Source: Deltaproteobacteria bacterium (lineage in GTDB: Bacteria > Desulfobacterota > Binatia > HRBIN30 > CADEER01). From it: a DNA stretch of 64,000 nucleotides. Position 1 is the first letter of the stretch, and each line of letters begins with the position of its first letter. The stretch is from positions 1-64,000 of the forward strand of contig JAJCZJ010000053.1 in the NCBI GenBank assembly GCA_029262455.1, read 5' to 3'. The notes under the pieces were generated by a model, which saw nothing but the letters and a program-made list of their open reading frames with translations, did not search any database and was not told the DNA's origin. This document shows, in pieces, positions 17,879 through 25,827 of this stretch. The translations under genes were made by a program, and so were the position numbers.

Positions 17879-18640
17879 ATGCCCGACCGACTCGCCAAGA
17901 AAGTAGCAATCGTCACTGGAGCTGGCCAAGGAGTGGGACGCGGAATCGCGCTCGCTTTGGCAAAAGAATCGGCCATCGTCGTCATTGCCGACATCAACGA
18001 AGAATCGGGCCAAGCAGTCGCGGCCGAGATCACCAAGCTCGAACAACGCTGTCTTTTCGTACGCTGCGACGTCACTGATCGCTCGATCATCAACGCCGCC
18101 GTCGCCGCGACGATCGAAACGTTCGGGCGCATCGACGTCTTGGTCAACAACGCTCAACGCGCGCCCGCCCTGCCGGTCTCGCTACTCGACCACACCGACG
18201 AAATCGTCGATCAGTGTTTCAACACAGGGTTTCGAGCGACACTCCATTTCATGCAGGCCTGTCACCCCCACCTCAAGGACGGTGGTGGCCGGATCATCAA
18301 CCTCGGCTCCGGTGCCGGCCTTGAAGGAATGATCGGCCAAGGCGCCTACGGCGCAAACAAGGAGGCAATCCGAGGCATCAGCAGGACGGCCGCACGCGAG
18401 TGGGGTCCCGACGGCATCAACGTCAACGTCATCTGCCCGTTGGCCAAGTCACCGGGCGTGATGCATCTGCTCGAACACGATCCGGCGATGGAGAAGCGCA
18501 TCACCACCGGCAACCCGATCACCAGAATCGGCGAGTGCGAGGAAGACATCGGTCCGGTCGTCGTATTCCTCGCTAGTGACGAGGCACGCTACGTCACCGG
18601 CCAAACCATTTGCGCCGATGGCGGCGCCGTCATGCGATGA
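17879..18640 (+). CDS. Short-chain dehydrogenase/reductase (SDR)
   Basis: This classical SDR of 253 residues has the cofactor motif TGAGQGVGRG near the N-terminus, NNAQ in strand 4, and the catalytic Tyr-Lys pair in AYGANK. The Ser position falls in the LGSGAG segment. It probably oxidises a secondary alcohol or reduces a ketone with NAD(P). Its stop codon overlaps the LLM start as ATGA, so the two enzymes are made together and probably act on the same compound. The upstream in-frame start at 17786 would reach into the divergent promoter region and is not preferred. Confidence 0.9.
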   Translation: MPDRLAKKVAIVTGAGQGVGRGIALALAKESAIVVIADINEESGQAVAAEITKLEQRCLFVRCDVTDRSIINAAVAATIETFGRIDVLVNNAQRAPALPVSLLDHTDEIVDQCFNTGFRATLHFMQACHPHLKDGGGRIINLGSGAGLEGMIGQGAYGANKEAIRGISRTAAREWGPDGINVNVICPLAKSPGVMHLLEHDPAMEKRITTGNPITRIGECEEDIGPVVVFLASDEARYVTGQTICADGGAVMR

Positions 18641-19659
18641 AAGTCTACACAACCGCACCCATGGAAGATGCGCGCGACGCGCGCACCACCTTCCGGCATC
18701 TCGAAGAGATCGGCTACGACGGCGCGTTCTCGTTCGAAGCCAAGCTCGATCCATTTCTACCGCTCGTGCTCGCCGCCGAAAATACAAGAACGCTCGAGCT
18801 CGGCACGGCGATCGCCATCGCCTTTGCACGCAACCCGATGAATCTCGCCAACCTAGCGCACGGACTGCAGGCGATCAGCGAAGGGCGCTTCGTCCTCGGG
18901 CTCGGCTCGCAAGTACGTCCCCATATCGAAAAGCGCTTCAGCATGACGTGGTCGAAGCCGGCGGCCCGAATGCGCGAGTTGGTACTGGCGATCAAGGCGA
19001 TCTTTCATTCCTGGGAAAGTGGATCGCGCCTAAATTTTCGCGGCGACTTCTACACCCACACGATCATGATCCCAGCGTTTGATCCTGGCCCGAATCCGTT
19101 CGGCCCGCCGCCGATCTATATGGGCGGATTCATGCCGCGTATGACCGCGGTCGCCGGCGAAGTGGCGGACGGATTCATCGCCCATCCATTCAACAGCCGC
19201 AAATCACTGCTGGAGAACACTCTGCCGACCCTCGAGAAAGGCCTGCAGCGGGCCGGGCGTACGCGCAACGACCTGCGCATCATCTGCGCCACTCTGGTCG
19301 TCACGGCCGACCGCGAAGAGGACTTTGAAGCCTCCAAGCTCGCGGCGCGCAAGCAGCTTGCGTTCTACGGATCGACCCCCGCCTACGTCTCAACTCTCGA
19401 ATGCCACGGCTGGTCCGATCTCCACACCGAACTGAACCGTCTGTCGAAGGAAGGCCGATGGGATGACATGACCGACCTGATCACCGATGACATTCTCGAC
19501 GCGATTGCGGTCGTCGGTCCGCGAGAAGAGATCGCCACCAAATTGAGACAACGTCTAAGTAGCATTGCGGATGGGGTGAGCTTGACCCACAACCGCGCCC
19601 CGGACCCGGCCCACTGGGCCGACATTGTCGTGGAACTACGTATGCCAAGCCGTTCGTAA
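18637..19659 (+). CDS. LLM-class (luciferase-like, F420-type) oxidoreductase
   Basis: This TIM-barrel luciferase-like protein has 340 residues. Segments such as GLQAISEGRFVLGLGSQVRP and PPPIYMGGFMPRMTAVAGEVADGFIAH match the F420-dependent LLM subgroup common in mycobacteria and Binatota-like bacteria. The start at 18637 overlaps the SDR stop. It may catalyse an F420-dependent reduction or FMN-dependent monooxygenation; the cofactor cannot be settled from sequence. It is followed after 69 bp by a tetR gene, which may control this operon. Confidence 0.9.
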   Translation: MKVYTTAPMEDARDARTTFRHLEEIGYDGAFSFEAKLDPFLPLVLAAENTRTLELGTAIAIAFARNPMNLANLAHGLQAISEGRFVLGLGSQVRPHIEKRFSMTWSKPAARMRELVLAIKAIFHSWESGSRLNFRGDFYTHTIMIPAFDPGPNPFGPPPIYMGGFMPRMTAVAGEVADGFIAHPFNSRKSLLENTLPTLEKGLQRAGRTRNDLRIICATLVVTADREEDFEASKLAARKQLAFYGSTPAYVSTLECHGWSDLHTELNRLSKEGRWDDMTDLITDDILDAIAVVGPREEIATKLRQRLSSIADGVSLTHNRAPDPAHWADIVVELRMPSRS

Positions 19660-19728
19660 CGGGTTTAAACGTGCAATTTCCTTGCGTAAACCATTGGAAT
19701 TTTTCTGACGGAGGGTCATACTTCACAG

Positions 19729-20340
19729 ATGTCAGATTCAGCATCGAGTCAGCGTCGATCTGACGCACGCGAAAAGCAGAAGCAGGCAACTCGTGATCAC
19801 ATTTACGAAGCTGGGATCGCGGAGATCACGGAGTTCGGACTCTACGAGGCGCGCATCGAGCACATCGCAAAACGAGCGGGGGTCACTCGACCAACGGTGT
19901 ACGCCAATTTCTCGACGAAAGACGACTTCCTTCGCGAGTACCGCCGCAGGAGCCACGGCGACTCCGTGCGGAGAATGACGGAAGCCGCAACTGACGCCAC
20001 TGGGCGCGATCTTGCGCACCGCCTGATCGACGTAAGTTTTGATCTGGTCGAAGAGACGCATCCCAGGTTGCGCGCCGAGATCTTCGCCTTGCTCATACGT
20101 GACCCTCCGAAGGTCGACTGGGAAACGGACGCATACTACGGCTACGTGCTCTCCCAAATTGGCGAAGCAGTTAAGAGCGGAGAGTTTACGAGCAATATCG
20201 ACGCGGTCGATCTCGCCCGAAGTATTCTAACCAGCTTCTATGGACTCTTATCGATCGACTCAGACCCGCTGGCCGACCGGCGAAGATCGGCACACATTCT
20301 GCTCACGCTGATTCTCGACGGGGCGCAAGGCGGGGACTAA
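19729..20340 (+). CDS. TetR-family transcriptional regulator
   Basis: This 203-residue regulator has an N-terminal helix-turn-helix (about 25-70, containing RAGVTRPTVYANFSTKDDFL) and a helical effector domain. It lies downstream of the SDR-LLM pair in the same orientation. The 69-bp gap contains an imperfect palindrome around 19662-19692 (GTTTA ... TAAAC) that could be its operator. It converges on the nitroreductase gene with only 2 bp between stop codons. Confidence 0.88.
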   Translation: MSDSASSQRRSDAREKQKQATRDHIYEAGIAEITEFGLYEARIEHIAKRAGVTRPTVYANFSTKDDFLREYRRRSHGDSVRRMTEAATDATGRDLAHRLIDVSFDLVEETHPRLRAEIFALLIRDPPKVDWETDAYYGYVLSQIGEAVKSGEFTSNIDAVDLARSILTSFYGLLSIDSDPLADRRRSAHILLTLILDGAQGGD

Positions 20341-20342
20341 AC

Positions 20343-21014
20343 TCACGAGTCGCCTTTCCACAAAGGACCGGGGACTTCGAACCCAAGCGGCTCGCCCCAT
20401 TGGTTGCGAAACGTGACCTCATGCGCCGGACGGCGCCGCGCAACTCCCCAGCGACCGGTGGGATAGCCCATCGGGACACAACAGGCGAATACCCATTCCT
20501 CGTCGGTCGGCACGCCCAAAACCTTCAACACGTCATCCATCTGAAACATCATGACGCTGGTGATCGTAGCGCCCACACCCTCCGCGCGTGCCGCCAACAT
20601 CGCGCTCCACACCGCGGGAAAGATCGAACCACCCGTTGGATCTCCCTGAATGAAGGCGAACAACAACAGCGGGTAGTCCTCAAAATGACGGGCCATCCAG
20701 TTCGCAGACTTCAGCACCGACGCCATCTCGCGGCTGGCCTCGGCTTCTGGGTCCGCCTCCATCGCAGCGATGCGTTCGGCATAGAAAGACTTCCAGAGCA
20801 TCTCGATGCAACTCCGGTAAATCGGCCCGAGCTGGCCGCGAACTTCGGGATCGTCAACCAGTAGGAACTGCCAATTCTGGCTATTGCCTCCGGTCGGCGC
20901 GCGAATCGCAGCGTCGAGAATCCGAGCCTGTACATCCTGCGGGATCGGATCCTTCTTGATTCTGCGCATCGCGCGGGTCGTGTAGAGCGCCTCGTGGATT
21001 GTCATTTCAGCCAT
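20343..21014 (-). CDS. Nitroreductase family flavoprotein
   Basis: This 223-residue FMN-dependent nitroreductase-like protein has the N-terminal FMN-phosphate block TTRAMRRIKKDPIP, then APTGGNSQNWQFLLV, the family's flavin-contacting segment. A C-terminal GYPTGRWG loop also contacts flavin in this family. It reduces nitroaromatics, quinones or enones with NAD(P)H, or acts in cofactor metabolism. The start is placed at 21014 (MAEM...); the frame is open to 21116. Upstream lies a 280-bp gap with a small CTCCTT-ACC-AAGGAG hairpin at 21180-21194. Confidence 0.88.
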   Translation of the reverse strand: MAEMTIHEALYTTRAMRRIKKDPIPQDVQARILDAAIRAPTGGNSQNWQFLLVDDPEVRGQLGPIYRSCIEMLWKSFYAERIAAMEADPEAEASREMASVLKSANWMARHFEDYPLLLFAFIQGDPTGGSIFPAVWSAMLAARAEGVGATITSVMMFQMDDVLKVLGVPTDEEWVFACCVPMGYPTGRWGVARRRPAHEVTFRNQWGEPLGFEVPGPLWKGDS

Positions 21015-21296
21015 AAAGCGGACGCTAGCAATCCGCTCAGCGCGGGGCCAGACTCCCCGGAAAGTTGACGCAAGCAACACGTCCCCCGCCCCGGCCACGC
21101 CCCCTGCACCGCACATCCTGGTCGTCGCGACGCCTCCCGAACCCTCCCCACATCAATCTCAGGAATTTGAAAGTCCCCCCTCCTTACCAAGGAGCGGGCC
21201 AGGGGGTTGTCGGAGCAAGTCGAAGGTCGCAAACAAACACACGGTTGATCCCCTGACCGAATTCCGACAACGATCACGGCTGACCTAGGAGTGACA

Positions 21297-22811
21297 ATGA
21301 CCAGTGAGTGGAAAACGCTCCTCGCAGAACTCGAGAAGCGACGTGCGCAAGCCCGTTCGATGGGCGGCGAAGAAAAGCTCGCCAAGCATCGCGGCTCCGG
21401 CAAACTCGATGCGCGTCAACGGGTTGCCACGCTCTGCGATCCCGGCACGTTCCGCGAGCTCGGCGCGCTGGTCGGCGGCGTCGCCCGCGGCGGACGCGCC
21501 TCCGTTCCAGCCGATGCTCTGGTCGGCGGGATCGGCGCGATCGATGGACGACCGACTGTCGTTTTCGCCGAAGACTTCACCGTCCAAGGCGGATCGATCG
21601 GACTCGCCAACCAGGCCAAGCGCGTGAGACTCGCCGACCTGGCGCTGCAAGAGCAAGTGCCGCTGGTGATGCTGCTCGAGGGAGCCGGCGAACGCGCCAC
21701 CAACGCTCTCGAACGCTACCCCCGCTCTCCCAACGATCTTCAGGTACTCGCTCGCCTCTCGGGCCAGGTGCCAACGGTCGCAGTCATCATGGGATCGTCG
21801 GCCGGGCACGGAGCTTTGTGCGGACTACTGGCAGACTTCGTCGTGATGGTGCAGGGATCGGCTTTGTTTTCCGCTGGACCACCCTTGGTCAAGGCCGCTC
21901 TCGGCGAAGACGTGACCAAGGAAGAACTCGGCGGAGCGGAGATGCACACCAGCGAAAGCGGTGTCGCCCACAACCTCGCCGCCAGCGACGACGAGGCCCT
22001 CGGCATCGTTCGCGACTACTTGTCCTACATGCCCTCCAACGCCAACAGCTCGCCCTCGCTCGACGGTCGCGATGAAGATCGCGGCGAACGCAGACTCGAC
22101 GATATCCTCGACGTCGTACCAGCCGTCATCAACCGCCCCTACGACATGCGACGCGTAACTCAGATGCTTGCCGACCGCGGTCACTTCTTCGAAGTACAAC
22201 CACGCTTTGGCGCGGCAATTCTCACTGGCTTAGCACGCCTTGGCGGACAACCAGTGGCAATCGTCGCCAATCAACCGACCGTCAACGGCGGATCCATCGA
22301 TCGCTGCGCCGCCGACAAAGCCGCTCACTTCCTCGAAGTCGCGAGCGCCTACTCGCTGCCCGTAATCTTCCTGGCAGACAATCCCGGCATCATGCCGGGC
22401 ACATCGGCAGAACGCGCCGGCACACTGCGCGCAGCTGCCCGCATGTATGCAGCGCAAGCAAGGGTCTCCGGACCAAAGCTGCATGTCACCCTGCGCAAGG
22501 CTTTCGGCTTCGGCAGCTCGATCATGGCGATGAACCCGTTCGACGGTCAGACCCTCACTGTCGGATTTCCGACGGTCACCCTCGGAGCCCTACCCGCCGT
22601 CAGCGGCGGCCCCGCAGCCAAACTCGACGCCGCACAACAAAGCGAACTAGAGGCATCCCAGTCCGGCGCCTGGGACCCCGCCGACAGCATGGCCTACGAC
22701 GACATCATCGACCCACGGGAACTACGCAATGCACTGCTGGCCGGACTGAAGCTCGCGGGCAGCCGCGCAGGAGCAGACAACCGTCGCAACCGGGGGATGA
22801 TTAGACCATAG
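21297..22811 (+). CDS. Acyl-CoA carboxylase carboxyltransferase subunit
   Basis: This 504-residue crotonase-fold carboxyltransferase has the N- and C-terminal CT domains of propionyl-, methylcrotonyl- or acetyl-CoA carboxylase beta chains. Typical blocks are FAEDFTVQGGSIG, the first oxyanion segment IMGSSAGHGALC, and the second FLADNPGIMPGTSAE. It transfers carboxyl from carboxybiotin to an acyl-CoA. No biotin carboxylase or biotin carrier is nearby, so it must pair with subunits elsewhere. ATG 21297 is preferred over GTG 21291 because AGGAG is five bases upstream. The stop codon's last base is the first base of the heptanucleotide array. Confidence 0.92.
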   Translation: MTSEWKTLLAELEKRRAQARSMGGEEKLAKHRGSGKLDARQRVATLCDPGTFRELGALVGGVARGGRASVPADALVGGIGAIDGRPTVVFAEDFTVQGGSIGLANQAKRVRLADLALQEQVPLVMLLEGAGERATNALERYPRSPNDLQVLARLSGQVPTVAVIMGSSAGHGALCGLLADFVVMVQGSALFSAGPPLVKAALGEDVTKEELGGAEMHTSESGVAHNLAASDDEALGIVRDYLSYMPSNANSSPSLDGRDEDRGERRLDDILDVVPAVINRPYDMRRVTQMLADRGHFFEVQPRFGAAILTGLARLGGQPVAIVANQPTVNGGSIDRCAADKAAHFLEVASAYSLPVIFLADNPGIMPGTSAERAGTLRAAARMYAAQARVSGPKLHVTLRKAFGFGSSIMAMNPFDGQTLTVGFPTVTLGALPAVSGGPAAKLDAAQQSELEASQSGAWDPADSMAYDDIIDPRELRNALLAGLKLAGSRAGADNRRNRGMIRP

Positions 22812-23012
22812 GGGTACGGAGTGCGGGGTACGGGGTACAGGGTACGGGGTACAGGGTACAGGGTACAGGGTACAGGGTACGGGGTACGGGGTACGGGGTA
22901 CGAAGTGCGGGGTTCGGGGTACGACGTGCGGGGTACGGGGTACGGGGTACGAAGTGCGGGGTTCGGGGTACGGGGTGCGGGGTACGGGGTACGGGGACGA
23001 CGTGCGGGGTAC
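22811..23012 (+). repeat. Heptanucleotide tandem array, consensus GGGGTAC (left arm)
   Basis: About 29 head-to-tail 7-bp units run from the last base of the carboxyltransferase stop codon to 23012. Most are GGGGTAC; variants are AGGGTAC, GGAGTGC, GAAGTGC, GGGGTTC, GACGTGC and GGGGTGC. One unit (22993-22998) has lost a base. A three-unit block GAAGTGC-GGGGTTC-GGGGTAC occurs twice, showing higher-order duplication. There are no spacers, so it is not a CRISPR. An inverted array lies at 23742-23804. Confidence 0.95.
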
Positions 23013-23027
23013 GGATCCTCCCGAAGG

Positions 23028-23064
23028 TTGCATCGGGATGCACGCGGGGATACATTTGCATCCC
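23028..23064 (+). promoter_or_regulatory. Promoter and operator of the toxin-antitoxin pair
   Basis: A -35-like TTGCAT (23028-23033) and a -10-like TACATT (23051-23056) are separated by exactly 17 bp. The -10 lies only eight bases before the antitoxin ATG at 23065, so the transcript would be leaderless or nearly so, and no ribosome-binding site is visible. Two inverted repeats overlap it: TGCAT-CGGG-ATGCA (23029-23042), and GGGATGC (23035-23041) with GCATCCC (23058-23064). These fit autorepression by a ribbon-helix-helix antitoxin. Confidence 0.5.
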
Positions 23065-23316
23065 ATGGAAACACAGGTTAGCCTTCGCCTCGACGACGAT
23101 CTTCTCAGGAGTCTGGACGGCCGCGCTCGCGCCCAAGAGACGACGCGGTCCGCGCTGATCCGCTCGATACTCGTCGCAGCACTCGAAGGGCAGGTTGCGG
23201 AATCCGCTACGCCCTACGATCGGACCCGTGACCTGATCGGCAGCGTGCGCAGCGGAACCAAGCGACGCGGCCGCAAAGAACAGTTGCTCGATGTGATCCA
23301 GGACCGGCGTGGCTGA
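23065..23316 (+). CDS. Ribbon-helix-helix antitoxin (VapB-like)
   Basis: This 83-residue protein opens with a ribbon-helix-helix pattern: strand METQVSLRLDDDLL, then helices with ARAQETTRSALIRSILVAAL. It ends with a basic tail that would wrap the toxin. It overlaps the PIN toxin gene by 8 bp (toxin GTG at 23309, antitoxin TGA at 23314-23316), the standard antitoxin-first arrangement. It should neutralise the toxin and repress its own promoter. An in-frame extension upstream into the repeat array is ignored because it has no ribosome-binding site. Confidence 0.85.
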   Translation: METQVSLRLDDDLLRSLDGRARAQETTRSALIRSILVAALEGQVAESATPYDRTRDLIGSVRSGTKRRGRKEQLLDVIQDRRG

Positions 23317-23722
23317 TCTGCTGCTCGATACCGGTCCGATCGTCGCACTGCTCAACGCAAACGACCCCGACCACCGAGCATGCACTGACTTCTTCGAATC
23401 ATTTCGCGGCAGACTCCTCTCGACCGAAGCCGTTCTAACCGAATCCGTCTACCTACTCGGGCGGATCCCAGGGGGTTCCGAGGCTTGCCTGGAGTTCTTC
23501 ATTCGGAACGCTGCAACCTTGATCTCGCAAAACGGCGAAAGTTTGATTCGCGCGAAGGAACTCATGGCGCGCTACCACGACGTGCCCATGGACTTCGCCG
23601 ACGCGACCCTTGTCTCCCTGGCCGAGGATTCCGACTGCCGCCAGATTTTCACACTGGACCGACGCGGCTTCACGACGTATCGCGCCCACCGCCGCCGTTC
23701 ATTTACGACATATCCCGAGTAA
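23309..23722 (+). CDS. PIN-domain toxin (VapC-like ribonuclease)
   Basis: This 137-residue PIN-domain protein carries the conserved acidic residues Asp7 (LLDTGP), Glu45 (VLTES), Asp98 (DFADAT) and Asp117 (TLDRRGF), which bind Mg/Mn in this ribonuclease family. It starts at GTG 23309 with AGGA eight bases upstream inside the antitoxin gene. VapC-type toxins cleave tRNA or rRNA and arrest growth when the antitoxin is degraded. The toxin stop lies 19 bp before the inverted heptanucleotide array. Confidence 0.88.
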   Translation: MADLLLDTGPIVALLNANDPDHRACTDFFESFRGRLLSTEAVLTESVYLLGRIPGGSEACLEFFIRNAATLISQNGESLIRAKELMARYHDVPMDFADATLVSLAEDSDCRQIFTLDRRGFTTYRAHRRRSFTTYPE

Positions 23723-23741
23723 AACCGTCCCCGACTTTCCC

Positions 23742-23804
23742 GCACCCTGTACCCCGCACCCTGTACCCCGTACCCCGTACCCCGTACCCCGCACCTCGTA
23801 CCCC
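23742..23804 (-). repeat. Heptanucleotide tandem array, inverted copy (right arm)
   Basis: Nine 7-bp units, mainly GTACCCC (reverse complement of GGGGTAC) with GCACCCT and GCACCTC variants, end three bases before the stop codon of the alcohol dehydrogenase gene. With the left array it brackets the toxin-antitoxin pair in inverted orientation. Confidence 0.93.
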
Positions 23805-23807
23805 GCC

Positions 23808-24848
23808 CTACGGTCGCACTACTGCGCGGCCGTCGAGAGTTCCAGCTTCCAATCTGGCATAGGCTTCTTCGACGTGATCGAGCGGGAAGATCTCGACCTC
23901 GTTCCGAATCATCCCCTGCTCGGCGAGCTTCAAAACCGTTCGCGTATCCTCGATCGTCGATCCGGTGTAGGCAAACACATCCGCTTCCTTGTCCGCCAGC
24001 GGTCCGCGCAGATCGTGCTTGTAGACGCCGCCTCCTGCACCGATGATCGCCAAGGTGCCGAGCTTCGACAAGCATCGTAGACCAGCGACCAACGTCTCGT
24101 CGTTCCCGACAAAATCCATCACCGCCTGACAGCCGTCCTTCTCCGTAAGGGCCAGGACCTCACGGACTAGATCCGTCTTCGAGCTGTCGATCACCGCGTC
24201 TGCGCCGTAGTCTTTGGCACGTCGCAGCTTGTCCTCGAGCACGTCCGCTACAATCAGTCGGGCGCCCGTCAACGCCTTCACATACTGCACGCCGAAAGAT
24301 CCGAGACCACCGGCGCCGATCACCAATACCGTCGCATCGGCGGTTAGCTTCGACCGGACACGGTCGAATCCATGGTACGTGGTGGCAGCCGCATCGGTAA
24401 GCGGCCCAGCTAAGGTCGGATCGAGCGAATGCAAAGGCAGGATCGGGCGATCGTTCTCCAGCAGCACGTAGTCGGCGAGCCCGCCGTCCATCCCATAGCC
24501 GCGGCCGACGACCCCGAGGTCACAAACATTGTCGTAGCCCTGGCGGCAAGTCCGGCAAGTGCCGCACGAGCGAATCGAAACCAACGCAACCGGCGTCCCT
24601 ACTTCGAGGCCGGAAATGCCGGCTCCGTAGCGTTCGATCCATCCTCCGACCTCGTGGCCGAGGGTGAACGGTACCGTCCAGCCGATCCCCTCCCCGATCT
24701 CGGCCGGCATGTGCATCATATGAAGATCGGAGTGGCACAAACCACACCCGGCGACCTTGATCAGGAGTTGCCCCGGCCCCGGCTCCGGCCGCGGAACCTC
24801 GACCAGAGCCGGCGGCTTCGTCCATTCGGTAATTTGAAAAGCTTTCAC
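23808..24848 (-). CDS. Zinc-dependent alcohol dehydrogenase (MDR family)
   Basis: This 346-residue medium-chain dehydrogenase has catalytic zinc ligands in CGLCHSDLH and GHEVGG. The structural zinc cluster is C-x2-C-x2-C-x7-C in CGTCRTCRQGYDNVC. The NAD(P) Rossmann motif is GAGGLGSFG. GTG 24848 is the better start, with AAGGTGG close upstream; the frame extends to 24959 without support. It oxidises an alcohol or reduces an aldehyde of unknown identity. It converges on the toxin-antitoxin cassette. Confidence 0.93.
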   Translation of the reverse strand: MKAFQITEWTKPPALVEVPRPEPGPGQLLIKVAGCGLCHSDLHMMHMPAEIGEGIGWTVPFTLGHEVGGWIERYGAGISGLEVGTPVALVSIRSCGTCRTCRQGYDNVCDLGVVGRGYGMDGGLADYVLLENDRPILPLHSLDPTLAGPLTDAAATTYHGFDRVRSKLTADATVLVIGAGGLGSFGVQYVKALTGARLIVADVLEDKLRRAKDYGADAVIDSSKTDLVREVLALTEKDGCQAVMDFVGNDETLVAGLRCLSKLGTLAIIGAGGGVYKHDLRGPLADKEADVFAYTGSTIEDTRTVLKLAEQGMIRNEVEIFPLDHVEEAYARLEAGTLDGRAVVRP

Positions 24849-25169
24849 GATCGGTAGACCACCTTTTCTGCGGGTCGAAAAAGAGACGGAACCGCAGATA
24901 AACGCTGATAAACGCCGATGGAGAACGATTCCGCAAACACCGGGCGAGATCGGGACCACGGCTCAGACGGAGCTTCGCCCTCCATGGGGGGCGGTTTCAT
25001 TCCGCCCTCGGCCCTTTCAAACCCAAAAATCGCAGATCACAAATTGTCCCTGCTAACTTGCAAGGCGACGCGGAAAAAACAAAGGTGACCCGTTCAACCT
25101 TGTGCAGCTGATCTTTACCACCGAATCGTCTCACTAGATTCGTTTCAATCCAAGATAGGAATTCAAACC
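24849..25169. other. Divergent intergenic region with dispersed repeat
   Basis: This 321-bp gap between divergent genes holds a 15-bp sequence GGAGCTTCGCCCTCC at 24969-24983 that recurs exactly at 33871-33885. It also holds an ATAAACGCTGATAAACGC direct repeat (about 24897-24915) and a small inverted repeat CGAATC (25122-25127)/GATTCG (25137-25142) 28 bp before cysC. The promoters of both flanking genes must lie here. No ORF is convincing. Confidence 0.45.
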
Positions 25170-25784
25170 ATGGCGGAACAAAAAGCTACGAATATCACTT
25201 GGCACGGTGGGCAAATCGGCCGTGCGGAACGCGAGGGAGTCCTCGGTCAACAGGGCGTGACCATCTGGCTGACGGGTCTTTCCGGATCCGGCAAGTCGAC
25301 CATCGCGGTCGCGGCCGAGGCGGAGCTGGTCAACCGCGGCAAGCTCGCCTATGTGCTCGACGGTGACAACGTCCGTCATGGACTCAACAAGAACTTGGGC
25401 TTTTCTCCAGAGGATCGCACCGAGAACATTCGGCGCATCGGGGAAGTCTCCAAACTCTTCACCGACAGCGGCATCATCGTTTTCACTTCGTTTATTTCTC
25501 CCTACCGGTCAGACCGCGACGAAGCGCGCGCACTCTTCGATCAGGGCGATTTCCTCGAAGTGCACGTCGCGACCGATTTGGAAACTTGCGAGGAGCGTGA
25601 CCCCAAGGGCCTCTACAAGAAGGCACGGGCCGGCGACATTCCAGAGTTCACCGGTATCTCCGCCCCCTACGAGGCACCCGACAAGCCCGAGCTCGTCATC
25701 GACACCGCCAAACTCTCCGTCGAAGAGAGCGTGATCGCACTCATCGATATGCTTCAGCAGCGAGGCAAGCTGCCAAGTTCCTAG
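25170..25784 (+). CDS. cysC: Adenylylsulfate (APS) kinase
   Basis: This 204-residue enzyme phosphorylates APS with ATP to give PAPS. The Walker A loop is GLSGSGKST (36-44), and the family signature DGDNVRHGLNKNLGF and DRTENIRRIGEV (APS and nucleotide contacts) follow. FISPYRSDRDEAR is also typical. It is monofunctional: no ATP-sulfurylase domain is attached and none is nearby. A PAPS-using sulfotransferase gene lies 850 bp downstream, so the PAPS is probably made for sulfation rather than only for assimilation. The ribosome-binding site is AGGA. Confidence 0.95.
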   Translation: MAEQKATNITWHGGQIGRAEREGVLGQQGVTIWLTGLSGSGKSTIAVAAEAELVNRGKLAYVLDGDNVRHGLNKNLGFSPEDRTENIRRIGEVSKLFTDSGIIVFTSFISPYRSDRDEARALFDQGDFLEVHVATDLETCEERDPKGLYKKARAGDIPEFTGISAPYEAPDKPELVIDTAKLSVEESVIALIDMLQQRGKLPSS

Positions 25785-25793
25785 GGGGACTCC

Positions 25794-25810
25794 CGGCGGC
25801 GTCGCCGCCG
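25794..25810. terminator. GC-rich palindrome between cysC and SDR
   Basis: The 17-bp palindrome CGGCGGCGTCGCCGCCG lies in the 43-bp gap between two co-directional genes. It lacks a T-tract and may attenuate or stabilise the transcript rather than terminate it. Confidence 0.3.
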
Positions 25811-25827
25811 ACATCTCACCTCGCGAG

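Noticed and set aside
22811-23012. CRISPR-like array
   Set aside because: Units are 7 bp and contiguous, with no spacers and no cas genes.
22694-23385. Minus-strand proteins rich in Pro-Arg-Thr-Tyr across the array
   Set aside because: They are a by-product of the stop-free 7-bp repeat; they have no ribosome-binding site and overlap the RHH antitoxin and the carboxyltransferase.
22811-23807. Classical transposon carrying a toxin-antitoxin pair
   Set aside because: No transposase is present, no target-site duplication can be seen, and the end repeats are simple tandem heptamers rather than defined terminal repeats.
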